The notes under the pieces: model-generated
The model's database searches: none
What the model saw: only the letters and a program-made list of their open reading frames with translations
Told to the model about the DNA's origin: nothing
Assembly (NCBI GenBank): GCA_019359125.1
Contig: JAHHHY010000011.1
Location: 150,546 to 214,545, forward strand
DNA length: 64,000 nucleotides
Direction of reading: 5' to 3'
Source: Pleurocapsa minor GSE-CHR-MK 17-07R
GTDB lineage: Bacteria > Chloroflexota > Anaerolineae > Aggregatilineales > Phototrophicaceae
Shown: piece after piece, positions 26,463-35,488 of the stretch
Position numbering within the stretch: position 1 is the stretch's first letter
Layout of the letters: each line of letters begins with the position of its first letter
Translations under genes and position numbers: made by a program

Positions 26463-26721
26463 GCGCTGCGTGCATGGGCGTCTGTACAGATGCCTGAATT
26501 TCCGGCCAGCCTGCCTGAAAATGGACTGTGCGGCAGGGCCAGCCTGCAAGTAGAATTAGGCTGGCCTCACTCGCCTCATAGGTACGAATCAGGCGCTGCC
26601 CGCCTGCTGCTTTGGCTTTCGCGCCGCTGGATGTGCGCTGGCCGGATGGCGTCGTGACGCAGCGCAATCCAGAACCATCGCCCTTCAATCATCATCACCC
26701 GTTCGTGAAAGGACCCTATCT
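26463..26721. other. Intergenic region before GH4
   Basis: I see no supported gene or strong structure. AAAGGA at 26708-26713 is the ribosome site of the GH4 gene. A short frame reading DVRWPDGVVTQ near 26620-26660 resembles an ASPIC/UnbV tail but is too short to call. Confidence 0.3.
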
Positions 26722-28017
26722 ATGCCCAAGATCACTTTTATCGGCGCAGGGAGCACGGTGTTTGCCAAAAACCTGCTCGGCGACATCCTCGGATTCCCCG
26801 AACTGGCCCACAGCGACATCTCGCTGTTTGACATCGACGAGAACCGCCTGAAGACCTCGAACATTGTGGCGCACAAGGTGGCTGAGGCGCTGGATGCGAA
26901 GCCGACAATCACCAGCACCACCGACCGCCGCGAAGCCCTCGATGGGGCCGACTATGCCATCTGCATGATTCAGGTGGGCGGCTACAAGCCCAGCACTGTG
27001 GTTGACTTTGAAGTGCCGAAGAAATACGGCCTGCGCCAGACCATCGCCGACACGCTGGGCATCGGCGGCATCATGCGCGGCCTGCGCACGATTCCGGTGC
27101 TGCTGGATATGTGCCGCGACATGGAAGAACTGTGCCCGGATGTGACCTTCCTCCAGTATGTCAACCCGATGGCGATGAACTGCTGGGCCATCAACCGCGC
27201 CACCAAGATCAAGACGGTCGGCCTGTGCCACAGCGTGCCCCACACCGCTGGCGAGCTGGCCGCCGATATCGGCGTCCCGGTGGAAGAAATCAACTACATC
27301 GTGGCGGGCATCAACCATGTCGCCTACTACCTGAAGTTCGAGCGTAACGGCGAGGACCTGTATCCGCTCATCCGCCAGGTAATCGAGGAAGGTCGCGTGC
27401 CCGCAACCAACCGCGTGCGCTATGAGATGTTCAAGCGCCTCGGCTATTTTGTCACCGAGAGCAGCGAGCACTTCAGCGAGTACACGCCGTGGTTCATCAA
27501 GCGTGACCGCCCGGACATGATCGAAGAATTCAACATTCCGCTGGACGAGTACATCCGCCGCTGCGAGAACCAGATCGCGGACTGGGAACAGCAGCGCCAG
27601 GAGCTGGAAAGCGGCTCGGCGATTGAAGTGAAGCGCAGCGTGGAATACGGCTCCGGCATCATCCACAGCCTGGAGACGGGCACGCCGCGCGTGATTTACG
27701 GCAACGTCAGCAACGACGGCCTGATCGATAATCTGCCGAACGGCTGCTGCGTGGAAGTGCCGGTGCTGGTTGACAAGAACGGCCTCCAGCCCACCAAGAT
27801 TGGCGCGCTGCCGCCCCAGCTGGCCGCTATGATGCAGACGAATATCAACGTGCAGGCGCTGACCGTGGAAGCCGCGCTGACCGGCCGCCGCGACCACATT
27901 TATCACGCCGCCATGTTTGACCCGCACACCGCCGCCGAGCTGTCGCTGGAGCAGATCCACAATCTGGTGGACGACCTGATCGAGGCGCACGGCGACTGGC
28001 TGCCGGGATATCAGTAG
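26722..28017 (+). CDS. GH4 family alpha-glycosidase (alpha-galactosidase/glucosidase type)
   Basis: 431 aa. The Rossmann start KITFIGAGSTVFAKNLLGDI is the NAD+-binding part of GH4, which cleaves glycosides by oxidation and elimination using NAD+ and Mn2+. GLCHSVPHT provides the Cys metal ligand and INHVAYYLKFER the His region of the MelA-like group. No signal peptide, so it works on imported oligosaccharides or sugar phosphates. It lies beside, but opposite to, the sugar ABC cluster, with which it may share substrates. No operator of the 32.9-kb type was found before it. Confidence 0.9.
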   Translation: MPKITFIGAGSTVFAKNLLGDILGFPELAHSDISLFDIDENRLKTSNIVAHKVAEALDAKPTITSTTDRREALDGADYAICMIQVGGYKPSTVVDFEVPKKYGLRQTIADTLGIGGIMRGLRTIPVLLDMCRDMEELCPDVTFLQYVNPMAMNCWAINRATKIKTVGLCHSVPHTAGELAADIGVPVEEINYIVAGINHVAYYLKFERNGEDLYPLIRQVIEEGRVPATNRVRYEMFKRLGYFVTESSEHFSEYTPWFIKRDRPDMIEEFNIPLDEYIRRCENQIADWEQQRQELESGSAIEVKRSVEYGSGIIHSLETGTPRVIYGNVSNDGLIDNLPNGCCVEVPVLVDKNGLQPTKIGALPPQLAAMMQTNINVQALTVEAALTGRRDHIYHAAMFDPHTAAELSLEQIHNLVDDLIEAHGDWLPGYQ

Positions 28018-28054
28018 GGCGGGGAAGCAGTTAAAAGGGGAAAGTTAAAAGGCA

Positions 28055-28088
28055 AAAAGGGGCAGGTCTGGTCAGGCCTGCCCTTTTG
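28055..28088 (+). terminator. Terminator after GH4
   Basis: AAAAGGGGCAGG and CCTGCCCTTTT pair around tctggtcagg with one bulge and end in CTTTTGAT. It lies about 40 bp past the GH4 stop codon. Confidence 0.6.
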
Positions 28089-28145
28089 ATGGAAGCTAAT
28101 CACACATGCTATGAGGTATCTGTATTTTGCTTTCGCCGGGATAAC

Positions 28146-28445
28146 GGACAACGCCCGCGTTGTCCCTACGAGGTGCGGGCCCGAATGGGTAGGGACGAGG
28201 CCCGCCTCGTCCGCCGAGTGCGCGAGGTAAAGGGACAGCGGACAACGCGGGCGTTGTCCCTACAGAATCATGTTTCGCCGTAGGGACGAGGCCTGCCTCG
28301 TCCGCCGAATGCGCGAGGTAAAGGGGCAGCGGACAACGCGGGCGTTGTCCCTACAGAATCATGTTTCGCCGTAGGGACGAGGCCCGCCTCGTCCGCCGAA
28401 TGCGCGAGGTAAAGGGGCAGCGGACAACGCGGGCGTTGTCCCTAC
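28146..28445. repeat. Tandem array 3: ~91-bp period, alternating palindromes
   Basis: The GGACAACGCGGGCGTTGTCC palindrome with CTAC occurs at 28146, 28240, 28331 and 28422. Between them, GTAGGG with GACGAGGCCCGCCTCGTC occurs at 28189, 28280 and 28371. Linkers agaatcatgtttcgcc and gaatgcgcgaggtaaa are nearly invariant. The block lies between convergent genes and is bracketed by GTTAAAAG-rich inverted sequences (28030-28052 and 28450-28467). Confidence 0.9.
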
Positions 28446-28477
28446 CTTCGCCTTTTAACTTTTAACGCTCTCTCCCC

Positions 28478-29545
28478 TCACCCCTTCACCGCGCCTGACA
28501 GGCCGCGGATAAACTGGCGCTGGAAGACGAGGAACAGCAGGATGATCGGCACGGTGGCCACCATCACGCCGGCCGCCACGGTGCGCAGGTTGCCGGTGAA
28601 CGCGCCTTCCAGGAAGGCCAGGCCGACCGGCAGCGTGAACATCGCCTCATTGCGCAGCATCAGCAGCGGCCACAGGAAGCTGTTCCACGAGCCGACGAAG
28701 CTGAAAATCGCCAGCGTCGCCAGGCCGGGGCGAATCAGCGGTAGCAGGATGCGCCACCAGATGCCGAACTCGCTGGCCCCGTCGATGCGCGCCGACTCCA
28801 TAATCTCGTTGGGGATCGACTGATACGTCTGGCGCAGCAGGAAGATGCCGAACGCATTCGCGCCAAACGGGATAATCAGCCCGTGCAGCGTGTCGGCAAA
28901 GCCAAAAATATTGACCGACATGATGAAGGTAGGAATCAGCGTGAGCTGGTCGGGAAAGACCAGCGTCGCCAGAATCAGGTAAAACGCCGTGTCTCGCCCT
29001 TTGAAGCGCATTTTCGCCAGCGGATACGCGGCCAGCGAGCACGTCAGCAGTTGCAGCGTGACCACCGAAAAGGCGACGACCAGGCTGTTGAAGATATAGC
29101 GCGGCAGATTGACATCGGTCCACACGCGATAGTAATTGGCGGTCGTGGCCGGGAAGGCATACTGGCTGAGCGTGGTGCCCAGCAGCAGCTCATTCTGGTC
29201 GCCATAGTCGCGCCACCAGCCGAGGCCGGTGCCTTCCGGCAGGGTGCCGTCCCACGGCAGGGCAGTGTAGCTGCCTTCCTGTGTCGCGGTGCGCTGGCCT
29301 TCGCCCCAGCCGATCAGCCCGGGATAGGGGATGATTTCCGGCGGCTGATTGGCACGGAAGACATTGGCCGAGTTCGGGCGCACGCTCATCAGCGCCGTCC
29401 ACAGGAAGGGCACCGCGGTCACCAGCCCGAACAGCACCATGATGGTGTACCAGCCGGTTTTTCCCAGCCAGCGGCCGCGGGGTTTCCGGACGCGGGGTGG
29501 CGCGGCCAGCGCGATGTCGGCGGTCTTAGGGCTGCTCAGGTTCAT
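28478..29545 (-). CDS. Carbohydrate ABC transporter permease, MalG type
   Basis: 355 aa. Six membrane helices and the EAA loop (ESARIDGASEFGIWWRILLPLIRPG) of binding-protein-dependent permeases are present. A periplasmic insert of about 95 residues lies between TM1 and TM2, longer than in E. coli MalG. It overlaps the upstream MalF-type gene by 20 bp and is the last gene of the cluster. No ABC ATPase is encoded here; a shared MsmK/UgpC-type ATPase elsewhere is likely. Confidence 0.92.
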   Translation of the reverse strand: MNLSSPKTADIALAAPPRVRKPRGRWLGKTGWYTIMVLFGLVTAVPFLWTALMSVRPNSANVFRANQPPEIIPYPGLIGWGEGQRTATQEGSYTALPWDGTLPEGTGLGWWRDYGDQNELLLGTTLSQYAFPATTANYYRVWTDVNLPRYIFNSLVVAFSVVTLQLLTCSLAAYPLAKMRFKGRDTAFYLILATLVFPDQLTLIPTFIMSVNIFGFADTLHGLIIPFGANAFGIFLLRQTYQSIPNEIMESARIDGASEFGIWWRILLPLIRPGLATLAIFSFVGSWNSFLWPLLMLRNEAMFTLPVGLAFLEGAFTGNLRTVAAGVMVATVPIILLFLVFQRQFIRGLSGAVKG

Positions 29546-30467
29546 GGTTGTTGCGCTCCAGATAACGCAGATTCAGCAGGGAAAACACGACGGTGATGAT
29601 CGAGAACACCACCGCGATAGCCGCCGCATAGCCCATCTCCAGGTTGGTGAAGGCCTGGCGGTACAGGTAGAACATCAGCGTCAGCGCGCTGTCCAGCAGG
29701 CCGGCGGTGCCGTCGGTCATCACCCAGATTTCCTCGAACACCTTCAGCGCGGAAATCGACGAGATGATGGCCACGAAGATGATCGACGGGCGGATGCCGG
29801 GCACGGTGATGTGCCAGTGCTGCTGGAAGCGGTTGGCGCCATCCAGCGCGGCCGCCTCATACAGCTCCTCCGGCACCGACTGGAGCGCGGCAAGGAACAC
29901 GATCATATAGAAGCCGATGCCGCGCCAGATCGTCACCAGCATGATCGAGACCAGCGTGGAATTTGGATGCGTGAGGAAGTTGATGGGCGCGTCGATGATG
30001 CCCAGCGACGTCAGCACGCCGTTCAGCAGGCCAGCCGGCTCGGCAAACACAAACTCGAAGATCATGCCCACGGCCACCACCGAGGTGACCGCCGGGATGT
30101 AGTAAATCGTGCGGAAGATATACACGCCGCGCAGTCGCCGGTTGACGACAATAGCCAGCGAGATCGACAGCACGATCAGGATGGGAGTGACGCTCAGGTA
30201 GATAAAAGAATTGCGCAGGCCCTGCCAGAACAGCGGGTCCTGAAACAGCGTCTCGTAATTGGCAAAGCCCACCCATTCCGGGCTGGTCAGCAGGTCATAG
30301 CGGGTGAAGCTGAGGTAAATCGCCACGATCAGCGGGATAAACAAAAACACGATCAGGAATGCGAAAGCAGGCGCCAGGAAGCCATAAGCCGTGATGTGCT
30401 TGCGCACACTGCGCGCACGCCTGCCCCGTTCCAGTTCTTCGTTGCTTAACAAGGTGTTGGCGGCCAA
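29526..30467 (-). CDS. Carbohydrate ABC transporter permease, MalF type
   Basis: 313 aa, six membrane helices. The EAA loop reads LYEAAALDGANRFQQHWHIT. It forms a heterodimer with the MalG-type permease encoded by the next gene and takes sugar from the binding protein encoded upstream. Start ATG 30467. A hairpin separates it from the binding-protein gene. Confidence 0.92.
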   Translation of the reverse strand: MAANTLLSNEELERGRRARSVRKHITAYGFLAPAFAFLIVFLFIPLIVAIYLSFTRYDLLTSPEWVGFANYETLFQDPLFWQGLRNSFIYLSVTPILIVLSISLAIVVNRRLRGVYIFRTIYYIPAVTSVVAVGMIFEFVFAEPAGLLNGVLTSLGIIDAPINFLTHPNSTLVSIMLVTIWRGIGFYMIVFLAALQSVPEELYEAAALDGANRFQQHWHITVPGIRPSIIFVAIISSISALKVFEEIWVMTDGTAGLLDSALTLMFYLYRQAFTNLEMGYAAAIAVVFSIITVVFSLLNLRYLERNNHEPEQP

Positions 30468-30583
30468 TGGTCACGTCCCTGTCTTGGAATGTAATTTCTC
30501 GCGTGCGTTGTCAGTGTTTGGGAATCAGCAGCGCCTGTGCGGGCGGCGGACGGGGAAATCATCTCCCGGGCCACCCGCACAGA

Positions 30584-30614
30584 CCGTGGGGCAAGGCGAA
30601 TGCTCGCCCCACGG
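30584..30614 (-). terminator. Intercistronic hairpin between binding protein and permease
   Basis: CCGTGGGGC (30584-30592) pairs with GCCCCACGG (30606-30614). Such a stem between a binding-protein gene and its permease genes commonly protects or partly terminates the message, so that binding protein is made in excess. The effect here is inferred. Confidence 0.55.
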
Positions 30615-30632
30615 AAAAGCCTGTAACGGGTG

Positions 30633-32021
30633 TTACTGGGCCGCGAGGATGGCGTTGATGCGGCTGGCCATCGCGTCCAGGGCTTCCTGCGAGGACTTCA
30701 CACCCAGCAGTGCGGCCTGGAATTCGCCCAGCACGATCTGTTCCACTTCCGCCAGCTGCGGGAAGTCCAGGATGCCGGTATTGACGGCGGTGCTGAAGTA
30801 CTCGCCCGCCAGCGGACGGAGCTGGTCGGTCAGCGAGGGGCCGCCTTCGGTGAAGAACGGATCCTCATAGCTGACCAGGTTGGACGAATAGATCGGCACT
30901 TCGCGCGAGAAGGCGGTCTGCACGTCGGCGTTGGTCACGAACTGGGCAAACGCCAGCGCGGCATTCGGATACTGGGTGGAGGCGGGGATCGCCAGCGTCT
31001 GCACGCCGCCGATGCTGGTGATGTTGGCCGCGCCCACGAACTGCTGGCCCAGGAACAGGCTCTCGAACACTTCGGGGTTGTTTTCTTCCACCAGGCGGAA
31101 CAGCTGCGGGCCGGTCTGCAGCAGCAGGATTTCGCCCTGGCTGAACGAGTCGATCATGTCGCGCACATCGTCGGTCAGGCTGACGCGGGGGATGCAGTCT
31201 TCGTCCAGCAGGCGCTTGTATTCATCGAGGATGGCAGCCGCGGCCGGGTCTTCGTTGAACACGACAGCGCTGCGGTCTTCGTTGTACACGGGGATGCCTT
31301 CACCGATGAAGGTGTTCAGCACGCCCAGGCCAGCCAGCTCGCCCCACGGGAACGAATAGGCATAGTAAGCGCCACCGCTCTGTTCGCGCACATCGCAGGC
31401 AAACTGATAGGCGTCGGCCCAGGTGGTGGGGATGTCTTCAGCGGCGATGCCCAGTTCTTCAGCGATCAGGCCATTGACCGCCATCACGTTCGAGAAGGCC
31501 AGGTACCACGGCAGGTGATAGGTCACGCCTTCAAACGTCACCTTCTCCCACGCGCCGTCCACATATTCTTCGCGCAGCTCGGGATACGCTGCGCCCAGCG
31601 CTTCATCGGTGTTCAGCAGCACGCCGGCTTCGGCGAATTCCGCAACCCAGCCGTCGCTCATGTTGATGACGTCAGCGGGGTTGCCAGCGGCAAAGCTGTT
31701 GCGGATATTGTCGCGTGCGCCAGCGGCAGGCTGGCCTTCCAGCACCACGGTCACGCCAGGATAGGTTGCTTCAAAGTTGGCGATGATCTGGTTCAGATAA
31801 TCTTCAAAGTCAGGGGTGAGGGCCCACGGCCAGAAGCGGATGGTGGCGCCATCTTCCACGCCATCGATCACGCGCCAGCGCGCATAGTCTTCTTCGGTCG
31901 GGCTCCAGAAATTACCCGACAGGTCACGGTTGGGGCGGTCTTCACGTTCCTGGGCGGCCACCGGGGCAATCGCCATGGCTGCGGCCAGCATCAGTAAGGG
32001 GGCAACGAGCAGTTTCTTCAT
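30633..32021 (-). CDS. Sugar ABC transporter substrate-binding protein
   Basis: 462 aa from ATG 32021, with GGAGG 10 bp upstream. MKKLLVAPLLMLAAAMAIAP then VAAQ is a signal peptide; no lipobox Cys is seen. The mature part follows family-1 solute-binding proteins: FEDYLNQIIANFEATYPGVTV, NPADVINMSDGWVAEFAEAG, and a C-terminal SSQEALDAMASRINAIL. It probably binds an oligosaccharide or amino-sugar, delivered to the two permeases downstream. It follows the GntR gene by 160 bp. Confidence 0.92.
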   Translation of the reverse strand: MKKLLVAPLLMLAAAMAIAPVAAQEREDRPNRDLSGNFWSPTEEDYARWRVIDGVEDGATIRFWPWALTPDFEDYLNQIIANFEATYPGVTVVLEGQPAAGARDNIRNSFAAGNPADVINMSDGWVAEFAEAGVLLNTDEALGAAYPELREEYVDGAWEKVTFEGVTYHLPWYLAFSNVMAVNGLIAEELGIAAEDIPTTWADAYQFACDVREQSGGAYYAYSFPWGELAGLGVLNTFIGEGIPVYNEDRSAVVFNEDPAAAAILDEYKRLLDEDCIPRVSLTDDVRDMIDSFSQGEILLLQTGPQLFRLVEENNPEVFESLFLGQQFVGAANITSIGGVQTLAIPASTQYPNAALAFAQFVTNADVQTAFSREVPIYSSNLVSYEDPFFTEGGPSLTDQLRPLAGEYFSTAVNTGILDFPQLAEVEQIVLGEFQAALLGVKSSQEALDAMASRINAILAAQ

Positions 32022-32181
32022 TTGTCTAACTTCCTCCAAAATCGTACGTGGTCTTGCTTACGACTGAAACGGTAATGAATCCTCATCCGTGTGACGCCTC
32101 AGTAAAATGCGTGCCTTCCTTTCCCGGCCTCTGCCGAACCCTGTGTGAAGCCTTCACCTGCCATCGAGCAGTGAGATCCAC

Positions 32182-32943
32182 CTAATCCATGATGGGGATG
32201 CGCGTGTTCACGCGGAAGAAATAGCGGCAGCGATCCCCGCGCACCACCGCCTTGGACATTTCAATCGGGATGTTGTCGGCTGAATAGGCCACCACCCGCA
32301 CCAGCATGGCCGGCGCATTCATCGGCACGCCCAGGTTATAGGCCTCGTAGGCATTGGGCAGCGTGGGCTCCATGGTGTGCTCGGCTTCCTGCACCACCAG
32401 GCCATAGTCATTTTTGAGGACGCGATACAGGCTTTCATTTTCCACATCGGCCTGCATCAGGCCGGGGAACATGCCGTACGACAGGTACGACGTCTCGATC
32501 ATCAGCGGCTCGTCGTTCAGCAGGCGCAGCCGCTTGAGCATGATGACGCGGTCATCCGGCTTCAGATGCAGGCGGTGGGCGATCAGCGGCTCAGGGGTGA
32601 TGACCTCGCGGTGCAGCAGGCGCGACGACGGATTCATGCCCGCTTCGTGCATGCGCTGGCTGAAACCGACCACCGTAGGCGTAAACGGCTTGAAGCTGGC
32701 CACGAACGAGCCGGTGCCCTGGCGCCGATCCACCACGCCCTTGCGCACCAGCCCGTCCAGCGCCTGGCGCACGGTCATGCGGTTGACGCCATAGACCTCG
32801 CTGAGCTGGCGCTCTGACGGCAGCGGATCACCTGTGTTCAGCAGGTTGCTGTCGATGAGCTGCAGCAGGTTATCCTGTATCTGCTGATACAGGGGCAGCG
32901 TCGAATCGGGGGTGAGGCGCAGAAAATTCAAAACATTTGACAT
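32182..32943 (-). CDS. GntR/HutC family transcriptional regulator (DasR/NagR-like)
   Basis: 253 aa from ATG 32943. Winged helix at about 10-75 (LYQQIQDNLLQLIDSNLLNT, then LSEVYGVNRMTVRQALDGLV), then a UTRA ligand domain (about 95-245). This group includes DasR, NagR and PhnF, which bind sugar phosphates such as GlcN-6-P or GlcNAc-6-P. Copies of a TGGTMTAKACCA-type operator lie before this gene, before the ROK kinase and upstream of NanE. It is most likely the repressor of the whole cluster and of itself. Confidence 0.88.
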   Translation of the reverse strand: MSNVLNFLRLTPDSTLPLYQQIQDNLLQLIDSNLLNTGDPLPSERQLSEVYGVNRMTVRQALDGLVRKGVVDRRQGTGSFVASFKPFTPTVVGFSQRMHEAGMNPSSRLLHREVITPEPLIAHRLHLKPDDRVIMLKRLRLLNDEPLMIETSYLSYGMFPGLMQADVENESLYRVLKNDYGLVVQEAEHTMEPTLPNAYEAYNLGVPMNAPAMLVRVVAYSADNIPIEMSKAVVRGDRCRYFFRVNTRIPIMD

Positions 32944-32951
32944 AAAATTCA

Positions 32952-32988
32952 ACTGGTCTATACCGGTATGAAAAGACTATAGACCAGT
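32952..32988. promoter_or_regulatory. GntR operator pair upstream of the gntR gene
   Basis: ACTGGTCTATACCGGT (32952-32967) is close to the DasR/NagR consensus. A second, half-conserved site ends in ATAGACCAGT (about 32979-32988). They lie 9 bp before the regulator start and would allow autorepression. Confidence 0.75.
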
Positions 32989-33000
32989 CTTTTATTTTCG

Positions 33001-33684
33001 TCAAATATCTTTTGCTAGACCTTTAACGAACTGCTCAGTTATCACCTGCGGGCGGGTGATGGCAGAGCCAACCACGACGGCTGCCGCGCCGTATTCCAGG
33101 GCGAGCCGGGCTTCTTCAGGCGTGCGCACGCGCCCCTCGGCGATGACTGGAATAGACAGGTGCCGCACCATCATCTGGATGAGCGCGTAATCGGGGCCTT
33201 CCAGCTGCGGGCTGTAGTCGGTATAGCCGGACAGCGTCGGCGCGGCCAGGTCTGCCCCCAGCGCCTGGGCGGCCAGCGCCTCGTCCAGCGTCGAGACATC
33301 GGCCAGCACCAGCTTGCCCCGGCTGTGCACGGCCGCGATCTGCGCTTCCAGCGAATCGCCATTCGGACGCGGACGCCCGGTGGCATCCAGCGCGACGATA
33401 TCCGCGCCAGCATCGGCCACCTGCAGCGCATGATCGACTGTGGGGGTGATATACACGCCGCTGTCACCATCTTTGTACAGCCCGATCAGCGGCAGGTCCA
33501 CCAGCGCGCGAATGGCGCGCACATCTTCGGGGCTGTTGGCGCGGATGGCGGCAGCGCCACCCACCTTGGCGGCCAGCGCCATGCGCGCCATGATGTGCGA
33601 CCCGTGCAGCGGCTCATCTTCCAGCGCCTGGCACGAGACGATCAGCCGGCCACGCACCCGGCTTAAAAATGCCTCGACTTGCAT
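33001..33684 (-). CDS. nanE: N-acetylmannosamine-6-phosphate 2-epimerase
   Basis: 227 aa from ATG 33684, with AGAAGGGA 8 bp upstream; longer starts run into the previous gene. The start [20 protein letters not shown] and the pieces [34 protein letters not shown] and [15 protein letters not shown] are diagnostic of NanE. It converts ManNAc-6-P to GlcNAc-6-P, linking sialic acid or ManNAc use to amino-sugar catabolism. It follows the FAD gene by 16 bp and has an operator about 180 bp upstream. Full length for the family. Confidence 0.92.
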   Translation of the reverse strand: MQVEAFLSRVRGRLIVSCQALEDEPLHGSHIMARMALAAKVGGAAAIRANSPEDVRAIRALVDLPLIGLYKDGDSGVYITPTVDHALQVADAGADIVALDATGRPRPNGDSLEAQIAAVHSRGKLVLADVSTLDEALAAQALGADLAAPTLSGYTDYSPQLEGPDYALIQMMVRHLSIPVIAEGRVRTPEEARLALEYGAAAVVVGSAITRPQVITEQFVKGLAKDI

Positions 33685-33700
33685 CCGACACATCCCTTCT

Positions 33701-35488
33701 TCACAATAAAGCTTCAGCCAATACACGCTCAAACATACGGCACACCTCACGCCATGAGGTGTCCGCTGTGATCTGATGCAAGGCGACGCGCTGCGCGCCG
33801 ACACGGGCATTCAGCTCGTGGGCCAGCGCCGACAGCCGCCGCAGGTCAATACTATCACCGAGGGGTTGGTCTATACCAATGTCCAACTGATGCCAGCGCG
33901 GGCTGCCGGGCGTGATAATGCCGCGGGCCAGCAGCAGCTGCGTCGGCACAAAGGCCGGATGCCCGATCGGCACATCGGTCGCCCAGAATATGGGGCATCC
34001 GCGCCGGACCAGCCGCGCCTGCAAGCGCCACGTCTGCCACGGGTCGGCAGCGGCCTGCGCGGGCGTCAGCCCTTCCAGCAGGCAGAAGGTCGCCAGGGTG
34101 CCGGCCGCCTCGCCAATCGCCCATTCGATCGGATGCAGGCGATACGCGCCGTTGGTCAGGTGCGTCGTGCCGATATTCTTGCAGGCCGCCAGTAAATTTC
34201 CGCCGCGCTCAGGGATCAGCGCGCCCAGCGGAATCTGAAACGGGCGCGTGGGCGCGTACATGCTGGTCGTCGGGCTGCCCACGCACGGGTGCAGGTCCAT
34301 CGCATACCAGCCGATGCCGATGCTGTCGGGCATGTGGCGCGCGCGCGCCCCGGTGTTAAATTCGGCCGTGATGTCGCTCTCGACGATGCGCGTCATGGGG
34401 ACGATGCGGCGCGATTCGCGGATATAGGGCATCTGCGCGAGGCCGTCATCGGTGCCCATCACATCTGGCCGCAGCTTGAATTCCGGATAGCCGGTGCCGC
34501 CGTCGTCGCGCGGGCATTCGGTTTGCAGCCAGTGCAGAAAGCCGAGCGACAGGCGTTTGGCCTCGTCCAGGTAACGGGCGCGGTCTTCAGGCGAGGCGGT
34601 CAGCAGGTCGCCGCCGTGATAATCGTTGCTGATCCAGTTGATGAGCGCGATATCGCGCCCGCCCAGCAGCGTCCCGTCATGCAGGCGGCGATATGACCAG
34701 AAGGGCAGGTTGCCCGACGCGCTGTGCGCAAACATGCGGTAGACGACCGGCTGGCCGTCGCGACCGATGGGCGAGAGCGTATACGGCTGGCCATCGCGGA
34801 AGGCCTCGTAGCCGTCCGGTTTCGCGATAACATGCGACTCGCCGGGGCAGTACTCCACGGCAAAGCAGTAGGTGAATCCCTGCGCCTGTTCCGGATGCGC
34901 TGCCTCCAATGCGTGCGGCTCGCCTGTGTCCGCGCGCGACTCGGCCCCGGTGACAAACGGCGTCCCGGTCAGCGGCAGCAGCTCGCCGGTTTCGGTCGCG
35001 TCGAGGAAGATGCGCGCGTTCACGCGGACGCGTTCGCCGGCAGCATCTTCGAGGATGACGGCACGCACCTGGTCGCCGTCGCTTTCCGCCGAGACTGGCC
35101 GCCAGCCGATCAGCCTGCGGGCGCGCGTTTCGGCCAGCAGCCCGACCGCCCGTTCAGGCAGAAAACACAGGCGGCTCACCCAGCCGTTGCCGGGGTTCAG
35201 CGGTATGTTCGGCCCCAGCACGCTCTCGGCCATCACCTCTGGCGCGTGTTCGCGCTGGCGATAGGTCTCGCGGATGCTCTGGCGCAGCGCCAGATAATGC
35301 CGTGTCGCGCCAAAAAACTCGATATAGGCGTGCTCGTCGGGCGCGGAGACGCCCTGGGATGTGAGCTGTCCGCCGACCCAGCGCGCTTCTTCCGTGAGCA
35401 CGGCATTCAGCGCCGAGGCCGGTTCTTCAGCCGCGACGCCGCCCAGCCCCCCGCCGATGATGGCGATGTCTGCCTGCATCTCGCGCAT
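33701..35488 (-). CDS. FAD-dependent oxidoreductase (FAD_oxidored type)
   Basis: 595 aa. The N-terminal [16 protein letters not shown] binds FAD, and the body fits the large FAD_oxidored group ([55 protein letters not shown]). These proteins are often found in polysaccharide and sugar operons; the substrate is unknown. Its ATG overlaps the DUF4127 stop by one base (TAATG), showing translational coupling. A full operator sequence lies inside its 3' end. Confidence 0.85.
   Translation of the reverse strand: MREMQADIAIIGGGLGGVAAEEPASALNAVLTEEARWVGGQLTSQGVSAPDEHAYIEFFGATRHYLALRQSIRETYRQREHAPEVMAESVLGPNIPLNPGNGWVSRLCFLPERAVGLLAETRARRLIGWRPVSAESDGDQVRAVILEDAAGERVRVNARIFLDATETGELLPLTGTPFVTGAESRADTGEPHALEAAHPEQAQGFTYCFAVEYCPGESHVIAKPDGYEAFRDGQPYTLSPIGRDGQPVVYRMFAHSASGNLPFWSYRRLHDGTLLGGRDIALINWISNDYHGGDLLTASPEDRARYLDEAKRLSLGFLHWLQTECPRDDGGTGYPEFKLRPDVMGTDDGLAQMPYIRESRRIVPMTRIVESDITAEFNTGARARHMPDSIGIGWYAMDLHPCVGSPTTSMYAPTRPFQIPLGALIPERGGNLLAACKNIGTTHLTNGAYRLHPIEWAIGEAAGTLATFCLLEGLTPAQAAADPWQTWRLQARLVRRGCPIFWATDVPIGHPAFVPTQLLLARGIITPGSPRWHQLDIGIDQPLGDSIDLRRLSALAHELNARVGAQRVALHQITADTSWREVCRMFERVLAEALL
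33865..33880. promoter_or_regulatory. GntR operator inside the FAD oxidoreductase gene
   Basis: GTTGGTCTATACCAAT reads on the other strand as ATTGGTATAGACCAAC, essentially the NagR/DasR consensus. It lies within the coding sequence, about 180 bp before the NanE start, where it could control an internal promoter or act as a roadblock. Confidence 0.7.

Noticed and set aside
26612..26700. Possible ASPIC/UnbV-type fragment (DVRWPDGVV)
   Set aside because: Only about ten residues match, with no gene context; likely chance.
11651..28445. CRISPR-like appearance of the three tandem arrays
   Set aside because: Linkers between palindromes are repeated almost identically, not unique, units are 86-125 bp, and no cas gene is present.
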